Below, one piece after another: positions 38,627 through 50,199 of a stretch of DNA of 64,000 nucleotides. Positions within the stretch are counted from its first letter, which is position 1; each line of letters starts with the position of its first letter. Below the pieces are notes generated by a model. It worked only from the letters and a program-made list of their open reading frames with translations. It was not told where the DNA came from and searched no databases. The position numbers and the translations under genes were made by a program. The DNA comes from Cymbidium sinense (Eukaryota > Streptophyta > Magnoliopsida > Asparagales > Orchidaceae), in NCBI GenBank assembly GCA_021442155.1, contig CM038221.1:148419601-148483600 (forward strand), given 5' to 3'.

Positions 38627-39448
38627 TAATATGACACTGAAAATTCTACTAGTCAAAGCACGAATCTTGATGTTAAAAGCAAACTGATCCGAAGTTGAAA
38701 CTGGTCGAAATCAAGAACTTAAAATATCATTGGAAACTTTGGGATATCAGTTAAACCCCTAAAAAGCTCTCAAACATGGAGTGTTTATAGCCAAATCGAT
38801 CTTGATGAGCCGGATCTAACAAGCTCAAGATCTCAAAATTCTGACTTCATTTGAGCATTCAAATATTTAAAATACATCAAATGATCAAAGGAATCATTTT
38901 GAGCCGTCCGATGAAGTGGAGTGGTACGGGTTTTGCATGTATTTACAGAGACGCTACTCCTCCAATCTATAAATCGCCCCTCATTCCTCATATGAGGGGA
39001 GCCCAAGCAAGAGAGAGGAGAGAGCCCTAAAGCTTGAAGATCCAAAATCGCACCACCACTGACGTCGCCAACCATCGCCGCCGCCGCCGCCGCCGTTGAT
39101 CTTCGCCGTCGTCAACCTCTCAGGTCCATCATGACGACCTTCATCGCATGTTCGCGTTATCATCTGCTACCACTAGCAATTGTTACCATCTGAACGTGAC
39201 TACATAGTTGTTGTTCCTTTCTCATATACAATTCTGTAATCCCGTTATCGAGAAGATTTTGTACTCAAATACATAGTGGAAGCTTTTCTTGGGCTAGCCG
39301 GTGGTTTTTCCTCTTTTGAGGTTTTCCACATGAAAATTTCTGGAGTTTTCTTGTTCAATCTTTAAATACCTGTGTGTGTGCTGGATTTCACAACAAGGCT
39401 AAGGCGTAAACTTTTACTCTACCGCAACTGATTTTCTAGCACGCAACA
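38627..39448 (+). repeat. 3' LTR of element I
   Basis: Matches 29116-29976; ends GCACGCAACA followed by the AGCAT target duplication. It has a GCC trinucleotide expansion at about 39075-39095 and lacks part of the 5' copy's GCC-rich stretch. Confidence 0.93.
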
Positions 39449-39453
39449 AGCAT

Positions 39454-39571
39454 AGTTTAAGCTTTGACTATGAAGGCATGAGAACCTCTCTTGATACTAG
39501 CAATATATCAATTTCACACATTGAATATAAGACAGGGATAACAAGTATAAATTTATAAATGTATTATTTTG

Positions 39572-39629
<58 letters not shown>

Positions 39630-40922
39630 AGTAGATGTTGATAACAAACCTTTTTTCACATTATAGCTACAAACACACACCCATTGTAGGCAAGTGAATC
39701 GACATGCAATAAGTGATCAATTATTCAGAAAGGGTTTATTTAAGAATAAATGTTTTAAATTATTATTTTATTCAATATCTCAAAAATCTTATGAATAGTA
39801 TTTTTTTGTAAGCAAGTACATGCAATTAAGTGATATTCAAAGCCAAAGCTCTACATGAGAGGAATTCACAAGTGGCTTGTCTCGCCTATCAAATTGCAGA
39901 TTGTAGATAGTAGACTCCTAGATGAAATGATAAGATAATTTATGGATTAGACTCACATGGCATTATTTATAATGTGAAGTCGTCCATTTAGATCTCTTAT
40001 CTTGATTATGATTATGTAAGGGAGGAGAAGTGGTGGTGCTATGTAGGGATTATGAGTGATGATCTATAAGTTTGGATGAATACAAAAGCACAATCTAATA
40101 ATGAATGAGTTAGCAGCACGTCACTACATAAGAAGAAGATGAGGAGGAAATGAGTAAAGATGAGCCCTAATGACAACTAGCCTCATAATGACAACTAGGT
40201 CTAGGTTAGAGGTTTGATTTCATTATAAAGTCTTTCTGATGGTTGTATTATGAACTGATAGATTTCTATATAAAAAAAATTATATTTTCGATAAATTTTT
40301 GCTCTTTCTGATGAATTTATCTACCAGAAATCAGCTATTTTAAATAGGTTATCTCTGAGACTGAAGTCTAACGGGACGAGCCCCGGAAGAACAAAACCGA
40401 TAGGCACAAGAACAGAGAGAACAACTAGTGAAGCTTGGAAAAAGAACAGCTGCAAATTTTTCATTTTAGAAAATTGCTTGTTTTTGCCATTATCCTTCCC
40501 ATGAATCACAACACAAATTCCAACATTGCGAGCCTCAACAGATTCCCATACAAATTCATTAACAAGACTCAAGAATGCTAAGAGAAATCATTGAGAGCGT
40601 TTAAGACAATAAAATCTGCCCAGGAGATGATGAAGTGTTTAGCAGGTTTCATACCTTAACATGAGAGAAGGCCAGGAAGAAGAGATGGGAGAGAGAAATC
40701 AGGAGGACGATGCCAGCATTCTCTGCAGGAAATTAAGTGAAAGCAGTCATGGAAATGGAATCCTTCCAAAGCGAGAACTATATGAGATGTGGACTTGAGT
40801 ACTGTTCCTTATTTTACAACTGACAAACCTTATTAATCTTCGTTTACACATTTCAATTGAAGCCGCCTAATAAAAACTGCATGTCTGAATTGGAAAAATC
40901 TTGTCTGCTGTAAAACTTTTCT
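39454..40922. other. AT-rich DNA between element I and a foldback element
   Basis: Includes a (TA)n tract at 39573-39630. On the minus strand 40572-40321 reads LQLFFFQASLVVLSVLVPIG and further hydrophobic residues, like a membrane segment, with a similar hydrophobic stretch in 40760-40640. I do not recognise a family, and stops interrupt it, so a decayed gene fragment is only possible. Confidence 0.35.
39573..39630. repeat. (TA)n microsatellite
   Basis: About 55 bp of alternating T and A. Confidence 0.95.
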
Positions 40923-42377
40923 GGTCAAACTAAAATTTAAAAGATAGTATTCAATTAATGCGATATGGTACCATATCTGATACGGGCGTATAATTGAAAT
41001 CTTTTAAATGAGCAAAAGTCGCCCAATTAATCGACTTTTTAAATAATTAATTATTCTTTTCTTAACATTAGATACCAACAGTAGATTGTCGATTAAAGAT
41101 CAAAAAGTCACTGTCAACCACACTCATTTAAATTCTATTTTGGAAAATAAATTTAAATTTCTTTTAATAAGATAAATATTATTACCTGAATGATTTATTT
41201 TTATTATATTTAAAAATAAATAATTATTTTCATTCATTAAAATTGAGTAAAATAATTAACTATTTCAATAACTTTATAAATATTTATAATTATATCTATA
41301 TTTTAAAACTATTATTATTTAAAACTATTATATTTATATTTATAATTATATCTATATTACAAATTACTTTTAAATAATAGTTTTAATACCTACTTGACAA
41401 ACAATTATCACGCTCTAAATAAAACTAAAAGCTTTGTTAACCAAGAAAGAAAAACTTATCGAAAAGATCAAATTTTTATAAGAAACAACCCATGAGCTTA
41501 CATCAGATTTTAATACATTAAAATATATCATAACACAAAAAATCAATACTTTAATTTGCATGCAACTAAAACAACTACTTAATTTGCAATCAATTACTTT
41601 ATTTCTAAAATTAGTACATTTAATAAATATCCTACCAACTAAACTATAAGATAATGCTAAATAACATTACAAATATAATGACTAAGAAATAGTAGATAGC
41701 ATTCTTTTAACTTATTAAGCTCAAACATATTTCAACCCAAATTTGAGCAATGAATTGAAATATAATTATTTCATCCCAAATTAAACAACTCCCACAGATA
41801 GCAATAAAAAAAAAAAACCAAGATGGGTTTTAAATCCCTTTATGTTTAAACAACCTCTAGAATACATTAAATTATTTAAGTTCATATTTACAAATGGAAG
41901 TTAAACATTATCACTTGAGACAAAAGACATATTTCTTTAAAAGATAAACTTAAATATTTATCACTTGTTTAAAACTATTATATTTATATTTATAATTATA
42001 TCTATATTACAAATCACTTTTAAATAATAATAGTTTTAAAATATAGATATAATTATAAATATTTATAAAGCTATTAAAATAGTTAATTATTTCACTCAAT
42101 TTTAATGAATGAAAAATAATTATTTATTTTTAAATATAATAAAAAATAAATCGATTTCAGAATAATAAAAAAAGAATTTAAATGCAAATGAGCTGGTTCA
42201 ACATGACTTAGATCTTTAACTGACAATCTCCCAACCGAGCTATCTCGCTTAACGCATGAAAGAATTAATTATTTAGAAAGCCGACATTAATTATTTTGCT
42301 CATCACGCCATATTCGACGCGCCGCAAGTCGCCCACTAATTGGGCGACTATACCTATTCTTAAATTTTAGTTTGACC
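40923..42377. mobile_element. Foldback element with ~420-450 bp inverted arms (1.46 kb)
   Basis: Seen: the left arm from 40923 (GGTCAAACTAAAATTTAA) and the right arm ending at 42377 (complement of the same word) pair, with indels, over about 420-450 bp. Shared words include GTCGCCCAATTA, TAAATAATTAATT, AGATTGTC, TTAAAGATC and CTCATTT. The centre (about 41410-41960) is AT-rich without an ORF. No clear target duplication was found (left AACTTTTCT, right ATACTTAAT). Inference: a non-autonomous TIR transposon, perhaps Mutator-like given the arm length; the superfamily is not proven. Confidence 0.75.
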
Positions 42378-42480
42378 ATACTTAATTAACTAATTCGTAT
42401 TTTAATGATACTTATTTTAAAAAAATTGCCAAACTTCTCTGCAAAATGTTATTGCCTTATTATTGAATTATTATGTTTTA

Positions 42481-42580
42481 NNNNNNNNNNNNNNNNNNNN
42501 NNNNNNNNNNNNNNNNNNNNNNNNNNNNNNNNNNNNNNNNNNNNNNNNNNNNNNNNNNNNNNNNNNNNNNNNNNNNNNNN
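42481..42580. other. Assembly gap (100 N)
   Basis: Exactly 100 N, a conventional size for a gap of unknown length. Comparison with the 3' LTR (53098-54363) implies that about 1.27 kb of 5' LTR is missing here. ORFs running through the N are artefacts. Confidence 0.95.
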
Positions 42581-43250
42581 CCTCTTCAAAGAAGCTATCT
42601 GTACTCGTGAGGAACAAATTGCAAAGATCATTCTCTGGCGTTACCAGGTCTTGGCTTGGGGCAAGTGGTGTCGCCGAATGCCGCGCATTGTGGCTGCCAT
42701 GAATCAGATGAGAGATTTCTATATGGAGATCAATTTCCATTTCGAGAGCTCCGTGATTCCTTTCATATCAAGAATCGCTCCATCTGACACCTACAAGATA
42801 TGGAAGAGGGGACCAATCTGAGAGCAGATATGACGCTCTCCGGCTTCGATGGTTTGAAGATCAAGCGAGCCGAGCAGAGCATTTTGTTTTTGGGAGGAGG
42901 TTCAGTTGACGGGAAGGTGCTGGTAGCTGGTATATATAATATCACATAAGGATAAGGAGGTACTCAATGCTTTGGATGGAGCAGGGGGGACTTCTGATGC
43001 GGAATTGCAACAGGAGGTTGATGCTCTGTCGAGAACCAATGTTCTTCGACCAAGGCTTGATGTCACCCGTTCGGTGCTAGTTCCACAGCTGAATTGGAAA
43101 AAGCAGCAATGGTCGGAAATGGTTGGGCCATGAAACGCTAAGGTGTACAATGTGCATCATGTAGTTGTCAGCATGAAGTCTCGCAGTGTTCCTGACCTCT
43201 TCAGTGATTACGAGAATGATGAAGAAAATGCTGGACTAAGCTTGAGATGA
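42581..43250 (+). pseudogene. Captured ANKRD13-like (GPCR-chaperone domain) gene fragment
   Basis: Seen across three frames: AICTREEQIAKIILWRYQVL, WCRRMPRIVAAMNQMRDFYM, FHFESSVIPFISRIAPSDTY and KIWKRG (to 42818); then NLRADMTLSGFDGLKIKRAE and SILFLGGGSVDGKVL; then SHKDKEVLNALDGAG, RPRLDVTRSVLVPQLNWKKQ and KVYNVHHVVVSMKSRSVPD. This is the conserved middle (~220 of about 600 residues) of plant ankyrin-repeat protein 13, with the GPCR_chapero_1-type domain. Several exons are joined without introns, so the source was probably a spliced transcript. Two frameshifts and a stop (P*NAKVYN) disable it. It lies inside the LTR, sense to it; its first 40 bp recur at 54363-54400 in the 3' LTR. Confidence 0.9.
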
Positions 43251-43309
43251 GCTTACGAGGAGAAGATAAAAATCAACATGCAAAAATATGTATGTATATT
43301 TTGTGTTAT

Positions 43310-43900
43310 GCTGGTATGAAGATCTCATTATGCTCAGTAGAGCTGATGAGTTTAAAAGGCATATCTTAGAGCTTAAAGCAGTGAAAGAACCGGCGCCTCA
43401 AGAATGTCGAATGCTCGATAGCTATTGCGGGAAGATCTGAGGAATTAGAAATTCAAAGAGAGAATTTAATTAATTTAATACAAAATGAACTCAAAGCTCA
43501 AAATTAAAATCTAAATTAAAATTAGAAGTGTTTGAAGACTTATTATGCTCTAGAGCTTTGGTGAAAGACAAGCACCGATAAGCGATTATGCTCAATAAGA
43601 GAGTTGGGGAAGGCTGAATAGACTCGGCTGGGAAAATGTCGGGAGGTCAATTTTGGATTGATGGGAGACTTAAATAAGAATAAATAAAAGTGTTAACGAA
43701 TTGAGATTTGAGAATGATAAATTAAAGAATAAACCTACATATATGCTCTTTATGCAGATTTGAAGACCCCATTATGCTCAATGAGCTAACATACTATGTC
43801 GTAAGAAGACGATTATCTCAGATGCTGGTGGGAAGCTAATAGATTCGATGGGAAGTTTGTGGGAGGTAATTTGGATTGACACAAATTAAATATGAGTATT
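43310..43900 (+). repeat. ~220-bp tandem array in the 5' LTR
   Basis: TGAAGA.CTCATTATGCTCA-type cores lie at about 43316, 43530 and 43756. A reverse-complement counterpart is at about 55700-56330, and diverged relatives are at 857-1380. Confidence 0.7.
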
Positions 43901-44149
43901 AATAAGCTTAAGTTAAATTTAAATGAAAAATGATGAATCAAAGGCAAACCTACTCACAAAAAAAAATTCTAAAGGTCCTTAAATAAGAATGAGTCCGAAG
44001 CTTTTTAATCACGAAGCTGAAACTTAGAGAACTCAATGAGCTATGAACTAAATGCAAATAAATAAATACTAATCTAAATAATTGAATAAGATCTAAAACA
44101 CTTTACGCCACTGGATTCAAAACACTTTGTACAAGCGAATAGAAGATGT

Positions 44150-44720
44150 TAGTTAAGGCATTCTTGAATAAACTTGCATGTGCTCGGACATAAAGATTTA
44201 AAGTGCAAATTTTAATGTCTGAAAAGGCTGTGCAGGCTAAATTAGAATCAATTAAATATTAATTTGAAAAATATAATAAGATATTTGATCAATCTATAAC
44301 ATCTTTATGCCACCGGATTCACAACACATTGTACAAGCGAACAGAAGACGTTAATTAAGGTATTCTTAGATACACCTGCATGTGCTCAGACATAAAGATT
44401 TAAAGTGTAAATTTTAATGTCTAAAAAGGCCATGTAGGCTAAATTGGAATCAATTAAATATTAATCTGAAAAATTTAATAAGATATTAGATCAATCTATA
44501 ATATCTTCTACGCCATCGAATTCCTAACATATCATACAAGCGAACATAAGACGTTAATTAAGGCATTCTTAGATACACCTGTATGTGCTCGGACATAAAG
44601 ATTTAAAATACAAATTTTAATGTCTAAAAAAGGCTGCACATGCTAAATTGGAATCAATTAAATATTAATATGAAAAATCTAATAAGATATCAGATCAATC
44701 TATAAGAAATTCTAACGCCA
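44150..44720 (+). repeat. ~202-bp tandem repeat, three units, in the 5' LTR
   Basis: TGTGCTCGGACATAAAGATT occurs at about 44181, 44383 and 44586 (periods 202 and 203). The counterpart at 58150-58850 in the 3' LTR has at least three diverged units. Confidence 0.9.
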
Positions 44721-44744
44721 ATCTTGAATTACATATCGCAAGGC

Positions 44745-45500
44745 GTTAAAGATTCAATTAAACTCTTAAACACTTTATAAAGCATGATTAAAACTCAAAT
44801 TTAATACCTCAAAAGTATGTAAGCATTCTTAAATACACCGCATCTTGACACTATGCTAAATGCTTAAACTCAATGTCGGGTTGATTCGGTTAGTCTTAAC
44901 AAAGCCTAAAAAATCTATTATAAGAATTTCAACTTAGTAAATTATCAGAAGCTAATTATATGATAGTAGATCCTCCTATTAGAGCTAAAAGTCATAGGAT
45001 CTAAAGTTCTCAAATATATTTGATTTAATCAATAAACCACTGGTAATGTTGAATGAAGATTTCCAAGGGGATACCTTACCATCAAAATGTGCTTGCAAGC
45101 TCAAATTGAATTAATCAAAATCAATTATCAATGCAAATATAAATATAATTTTTCTCCACACATGCCAGCATTCGAAAGCAGCATGAAGTTAATTAAGACT
45201 TTAATTGAACTCTTACACATATTATAAAGTATGGTTAAACTCAAATTTAATACCTCAAAAGTGTGCAAGTATTCTAAATACACCGCATGGTCCACTATGC
45301 TGTGCTTAAACTCGTCTGAGGATCTTTGTTTGGGTTGATTCCGGTTTAGTCTTAAGACGTTTGCTTTAACAAAACCTAAAAATCTATTATAAGAATTTTA
45401 ACTTAGTAAAATAAGCTAATTCTATCATGTGATAGTAGATCCGGTCCTCTTTAGAACGAGCTAGATCTAAAGTTCTCAAATATATTTGATTCAATCAATA
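44745..45500 (+). repeat. ~446-bp direct repeat, two units, in the 5' LTR
   Basis: ACTCAAATTTAATACCTCAA occurs at about 44793 and 45239; the following ~250 bp (GGTTTAGTCTTA..., GATAGTAGATC...) also repeat. The 3' LTR has the same pair at 58903 and 59382. Confidence 0.85.
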
Positions 45501-46509
45501 AATCACCCCGATGATAGCTGTGTTTAATAAAAATTTTAACCGAAGGGGATATTTTAATCAAAATATGATTATAATTTCAAAACAAATTAATTTAGATTGA
45601 AAATAAATCTAAATGTAGAATTTAAAATATCGTTAAGCTACAAATATCTAAATGAAATTTAATCCAAAAGCTTAAAGCAAACTCAATTCAATTCACCTTC
45701 CATAATAATTTGTCGGAGATGATAAATTAAGAAAACCCTAGCTCACAAATGAGTCAAAGTCAAATCAAGTACACAACTATATTTACTCTCAAAAAATCTC
45801 ATGTAGGTGGCGCATTTCCTCGACGGTTTGGCTAGTAGGCTCACACATGATGTAGTTATGACCGTCCTTCCGATGGTTGCCACCAAATAGAACCATTATA
45901 TTACGATCATGACTATAGCCCGTATGCTCCCCAATGGCTCTGCCTTTTGCGTTGTAAACCATTGGATATACTTGATTGGACAAAAAACCCTCTGTTAGCT
46001 AAGGTAGGCTTAAGCATGTCTTTGTAGACAAACATCACCCCAAGTCTGCAAGGATTTCTTAAACGACGTAACCCATGTGTTGCTGATAAGGTTCCTTCGA
46101 TCAAGTTGGGTCGACTACCTCCTCACTAGACTAAGGACGATAGCAGGATGATGGAATCATGAGATTTAGATCGGGCGCATCTTCGTTCCTCCAACCATCC
46201 ATTTTAAGTTAAATATAATGAATTTCATAAATCTAAATTCTAAAACTCCACATGATGCTATTATACGCTATGCACTAAGTGACATAACAACTAGCCTTAA
46301 TCGAAAGTTCTCTCTCAGTATTGAGAGGGGTAATTAACTATATGTGCTTGTGCTTATAAAAACCTAGAACCAGATCTAAAGTCCTCACAAAATGGGGGTG
46401 AAATCTCTGGGTAGTGTCTTATCTACTATTCCATCTGCCTTCTAAAAATTACATCGACACTATAAATCACTCTCTTCATCGGAGAGGGTTAATTTTTGAA
46501 GCCCAGTTC

Positions 46510-46524
46510 TGGCGACTCACTGGG
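46510..46524 (+). other. Primer-binding site, tRNA-Arg type
   Basis: TGGCGACTCACTGGG matches TGGCGACTCCGCTGGG, the complement of the 3' end of plant tRNA-Arg(ACG), with a small change. It follows the LTR end by 4 bp. tRNA-Arg priming is typical of Ogre-type elements. Confidence 0.75.
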
Positions 46525-47425
46525 TTTCTTTCCACATTTGGCTAGTTGAATCTAAGCTATAGTAATAGTGGAGTATAAAAAAATTTAAAAAAAATCAATT
46601 ATCAATGAAACTAAATCTAAGCTAATCATATCCTTATGGTTAACCTATTTGCTCTTTATATTAATGGATCTTTAGAGCACATAGTTCATCATGCATGCGG
46701 AGCCAACATCTGTTTTGCTATAATCAATCGGAGAGATCGACCATTTGGTAGTGTAAACTTCCTTTATTCTGCGCAAATTCTTTACTTGAAGCCTCTCAGT
46801 ACACACCAACTGCAGGACAATGGAATACTACTAGTGAGGTTTCTCGAAGAGAGCCTTTATATTTGAAAGATTGGGTCATTATAGGCGCTAGGAAAGGAAC
46901 CTTCGGGTAGAAATAGTATATACACGTGAATCGACCACTCACTCGGTTGAACCTTTCGTACTAGGAAGGTATGATGATGAAGCATCCTCTTTTCGAGGAA
47001 AATTGCGTAGAAAGCAACAAAAAAATGTTGAACTACGAGTTCAGTAGTAGCTGTCTGAATCACAAATCATACAACCAACTTTATAACTAGAAGCGAGTAT
47101 TCCTACCCCACAATAAGTTTGAAGTTTTTGAAATGGGTGAAAAGGAATAGCTCTTTTGGGCTCAACAACAATCAAACTCTTAGAAACAACTTGAAACTTT
47201 ATTTGCTCAAGTACACAAAGTCCTGAAGGTTGTCAAGGAAAAAGGCCTTATAAAGAAGAGATATCAAAGGCCAATTATCAGAGATGCCAAGAATGCTCCA
47301 TTACAGAAACTACCACCAGTGGTAGTAAGAACTCAAGATCATTCTAAACAAGTTTTGAACGGTGAGCATCGGAGCGTGACACTTGGACAGCACGTCCAAA
47401 AATCCGCTACAAAAAGGTCCCGATA

Positions 47426-47459
<34 letters not shown>

Positions 47460-47535
47460 TGGAGAGCGAAGCCTCGAGAGGAAGTCCGCAGAACATCGGG
47501 GTGTGACACGACCATATTCGAATGCACGAAAGATC

Positions 47536-47580
<45 letters not shown>

Positions 47581-48430
47581 AGGCCGAAGCTTCAAGAAGA
47601 AATGACAACACAAAAGCTTTCTCATTTGGAAGCAAGCTAACCCAGATGCAGCAGGGAAAGAGAAATGCTAAACTGCGTGCTCAACAACCATTGCTCAAAC
47701 AAAAATTTTACAACTAGCTATGAAACCAGAAGAGAGTGTTCCAACCCATCACAGGTTCGACAACCTAAGATGGGTAAAGCAGAACAACTCTACTGGTCAA
47801 ATCAAGCAGTCCTTCTAGACCTGACAACGTCAGGTTCTAGCTCCTCCAATGAGGAAACTCAAAATTGTATCTGCAAGGGTGCATCGGTTCTCAAAGTTAC
47901 TAAAGAGAAAGGACTGATGAAAAAAAAATATCAAAGTCCTGTCATCAGGGAGGCAAGAGTTGCTCCTTCAAGGAGACATCCTCCTACAACCCTGATAAAA
48001 TATCAACCAATTCAAGTCCCACACGATGAGCGTTGAGGCATGACACTTGGACTATAGGTCTAAGAATCCACCGTCGAAAGGTCCCATCAAAAATGTATGC
48101 AAATTTGGAGGACAAAGCTTCGAAGTGAAACTGCTTTAAAGAAAGATAATAGTGTAAGATCTTTATTGCACTCCCAGAGATCCGCCACAAATAAAACTCA
48201 TCAAGAATGTATACCTAAAAAAAAGGTCATTTGTGATGAAATTTTTGACGGTCGTCACCTTAGAGAGTCATCCAAGAGATCCTGTCATCAACATACTCCA
48301 TATGTTCGAGAGGAAATCAGGTTCGATCATAGTCCTCCGAGCCAGAAATTTATTGGAGGCATCGATCAGAGTTCCGCGTCCAAGAGGAAGAAGCTGATGT
48401 AAAAGGATACTCCTTTCAAATAAGACAAAA
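46525..48430 (+). pseudogene. Gag-side region of element II with a ~665-bp tandem duplication
   Basis: Two units of about 665 bp: about 46995-47660 and 47665-48200. They share coding-like text, for example LKVVKEKGLIKKRYQRPIIR in the first and LKVTKEKGLMKKKYQSPVIR in the second. Sequence around GTGACACTTGGA also repeats, near 47377, 47500 and 48040. (TA)n tracts at 47429-47459 and 47537-47578 have expanded in the first unit. The protein is lysine-rich and low in recognisable motifs, as expected of a decayed Gag or spacer. The frames are interrupted. Confidence 0.5.
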
Positions 48431-48790
48431 AAATGCCGAGAGGCTTTTGACAGTATTAAGAAGTATTTGTTAAATCTGCTCATTCTCGCAGCAGCAATCC
48501 CAGGAAAACCTCTCATCTTGTACACAATAGCACTGGAAGAATCTCTACGTGCTCTGTTGGTGCAACACAATGAAGAGGGAAAGGATAGTGCTCTATATTA
48601 CATCAGTCAAAGATTGATAGGATCGGAAATATCTATGCATTGTTTGATATTAATTTTTGCTTTTTCAAAAGCCATGTCATTATTCTATCTCATAAAATAC
48701 GTCATCTCAAGAATTGATCTGTCAGTTCTTGACAAGACTAGTGTTGACAGGTCGCTTGACATGATGGGCTATTATTATGCTGCAATTTGA
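48420..48790 (+). pseudogene. RNase H domain of element II (broken)
   Basis: Frame text KKCREAFDSIKKYLLNLLIL, then PGKPLILYTIALEESLRALL, then HNEEGKDSALYYISQRL is the RT-RNase H connection and RNase H of plant gypsy elements. The RT that should precede it is missing, so a deletion joins the gag side directly to this domain. Confidence 0.85.
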
Positions 48791-48840
48791 CATCACATAT
48801 GTTCCCAGAAAGTGGTGAAGGGGTCATGCATATATAAAAA

Positions 48841-49249
48841 AAGCAGCAAATGTGGGGATTGTATTTTGATGGAGCTTCATCCATCAAATACACCTCAAAT
48901 CTCCCAAAAGCTCGAGGGCATCGTCTCATCCGAATTAGGGTGGTATAATGAGGCACTCCTACAGGTTAAGTGAGCCACTAATACTTAAGTAGAATATGAA
49001 GTGGTGGCTGAGGAAGCCATCTCAATGGGAGTCCAAAATCTATAAGTGTATGGAGATTCTCAGCTCGTCATTAATCAGGTGTTGGATACTTACAAAATCA
49101 ACAAGCTTGAATTGGCTCACTACCACAAAAAAATTCTTGAGGTTATGAAGCAAATTCCAAACATCATCATAACTCTGGTTTCTCGATGCAAGAATAGCAA
49201 AGCTGATTTTCTGGCTAAGTTAGCTAAAGAAATGACGACTATGTTCTAA
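48841..49249 (+). pseudogene. Archaeal-type RNase H (aRNH) of element II (broken)
   Basis: MWGLYFDGASS opens the domain. After frame changes come VEYEVVAEEAISMGVQNL, VYGDSQLVINQVLDTYKINK, LELAHYHKKILEVMKQIPNI and SRCKNSKADFLAKLA, the characteristic aRNH core of Tat/Ogre elements. Stops lie near 48970 and 49046. Confidence 0.88.
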
Positions 49250-49439
49250 TTAGTGTTTGCTCTCGTTGGGTCCTAAAGCCAATAAATCAAAAATCTCCAC
49301 TGGAAGAGGGGACCTCAAACGCAAGCTAGGAGGATGTAACTCATGTTGCTCCTCACACTCCCTTATGAATTGCTCATCAAAATCAACAAGATGAGGCTCA
49401 GACTATTCAGGAGGCAAGACCTCAATCTGAAGAAACTCC

Positions 49440-50160
49440 AACACCACAAAGTGAAATCCTTACAGTAGAAGAGAAGGAAGATTGGAGACAACACTTTGTC
49501 GACTACTTTAAGGAAAGAAAATTGTCGGGCATTAAGCCGATGGATGCACAACTTGAAAAAAAGGCTTTGACTATATGCATATATTGGTAATACCTTATAT
49601 CATAGATCATTCAAGCAGATGTGGCTACGATTCTTAGAAATAGAAGAAGCCAACAATATGTCAGACAATGACCCAGCCTTCAAAAGCACTAAAATTTATA
49701 GATTTGTTGATCAAACATAAGATTTATTGACGATACTCATTGATTTATAATAAGCAAATTCGAGGCTTTCAACAAAACACAAGTCAAGCTACTCAAAAAA
49801 ATCCTTACAAGAAATAAAAGGAAGTGACATACCAAGCTTATTGAAGCTTTATGAGCTTACCACACCACCTACAAGTCTCTCATAAAATTCACTCCTTATG
49901 CAGTAGTATTTGGGGCTGAAGTAGTTCTACCACTTGAAGTTGAACTACCTTCACTCCGAGTAGCCATTTAACACAATCTCACTTAAGATAAGAATGTCCA
50001 TCTACGGATAGAAGAGCTTGATGTTCTTGATAAAGCAAGGCTCCAAGCTCCATACGACAAGGATGGCCAAGCATTCGATCATACCTGGTGTGTCCTCACA
50101 CCTTTCAAGAAGGGGAGTTGGTCATGGTGCTGAGAAGACTAATTATTCCTCACTGTCATT
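49440..50160 (+). pseudogene. Integrase remnants of element II (core deleted)
   Basis: The linker VEEKEDWRQHFVDYFKERKL and GNTLYHRSFKQMWLRFLE (to about 49660) leads towards the integrase N-terminus. Then, without the catalytic D-D-E core, comes YKSLIKFTPYAVVFGAEVVL and PLEVELPSLR (about 49870-49960) with LQAPYDKDGQAFD (50040-50080), from the integrase C-terminal half. This is an internal deletion of several hundred bp. Confidence 0.8.
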
Positions 50161-50199
50161 ACATGTATAAGTTATGCTTGGAAATTCTCTTGTAATACA

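Larger units (their letters stand above)
29111..39453 (+). mobile_element. Full-length decayed Ty3/gypsy Tat element (element I)
   Basis: Seen: two ~0.85-kb LTRs in direct orientation, a primer site, gag and pol domains in the order PR-RT-RNH-aRNH-INT, then a 3' region with an antisense ORF. Flanks are AGCGT (29111-29115) and AGCAT (39449-39453), a 5-bp duplication with one transition. Domain order, the tRNA-Asp-type primer site, the second (archaeal-type) RNase H and the extra ORF place it in the non-chromodomain Tat lineage (established markers). Every reading frame is broken by stops and frameshifts, so it is not autonomous. Confidence 0.93.
42581..46505 (+). repeat. 5' LTR of element II (start lost in gap)
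   Basis: Ends GAAGCCCA at 46505, immediately before the primer site, which fixes the + orientation of the whole family. From the gap it carries an ANKRD13 fragment (42581-43250), ~220-bp repeats (43310-43900), ~202-bp repeats x3 (44150-44720), ~446-bp repeats x2 (44745-45500) and the conserved end with CTCTGGGTAG...TCTTATCTACT. Confidence 0.88.

Noticed and set aside
42405..42821. 138-aa ORF running through the N gap
   Set aside because: Its first half is undetermined sequence. Only the ANKRD13-like part after 42580 is real, and it is a pseudogene fragment.
42581..43250. A functional ANKRD13 gene
   Set aside because: Frameshifts, an internal stop, missing ankyrin repeats and C-terminus, no introns, and location inside an LTR all point to a captured fragment.
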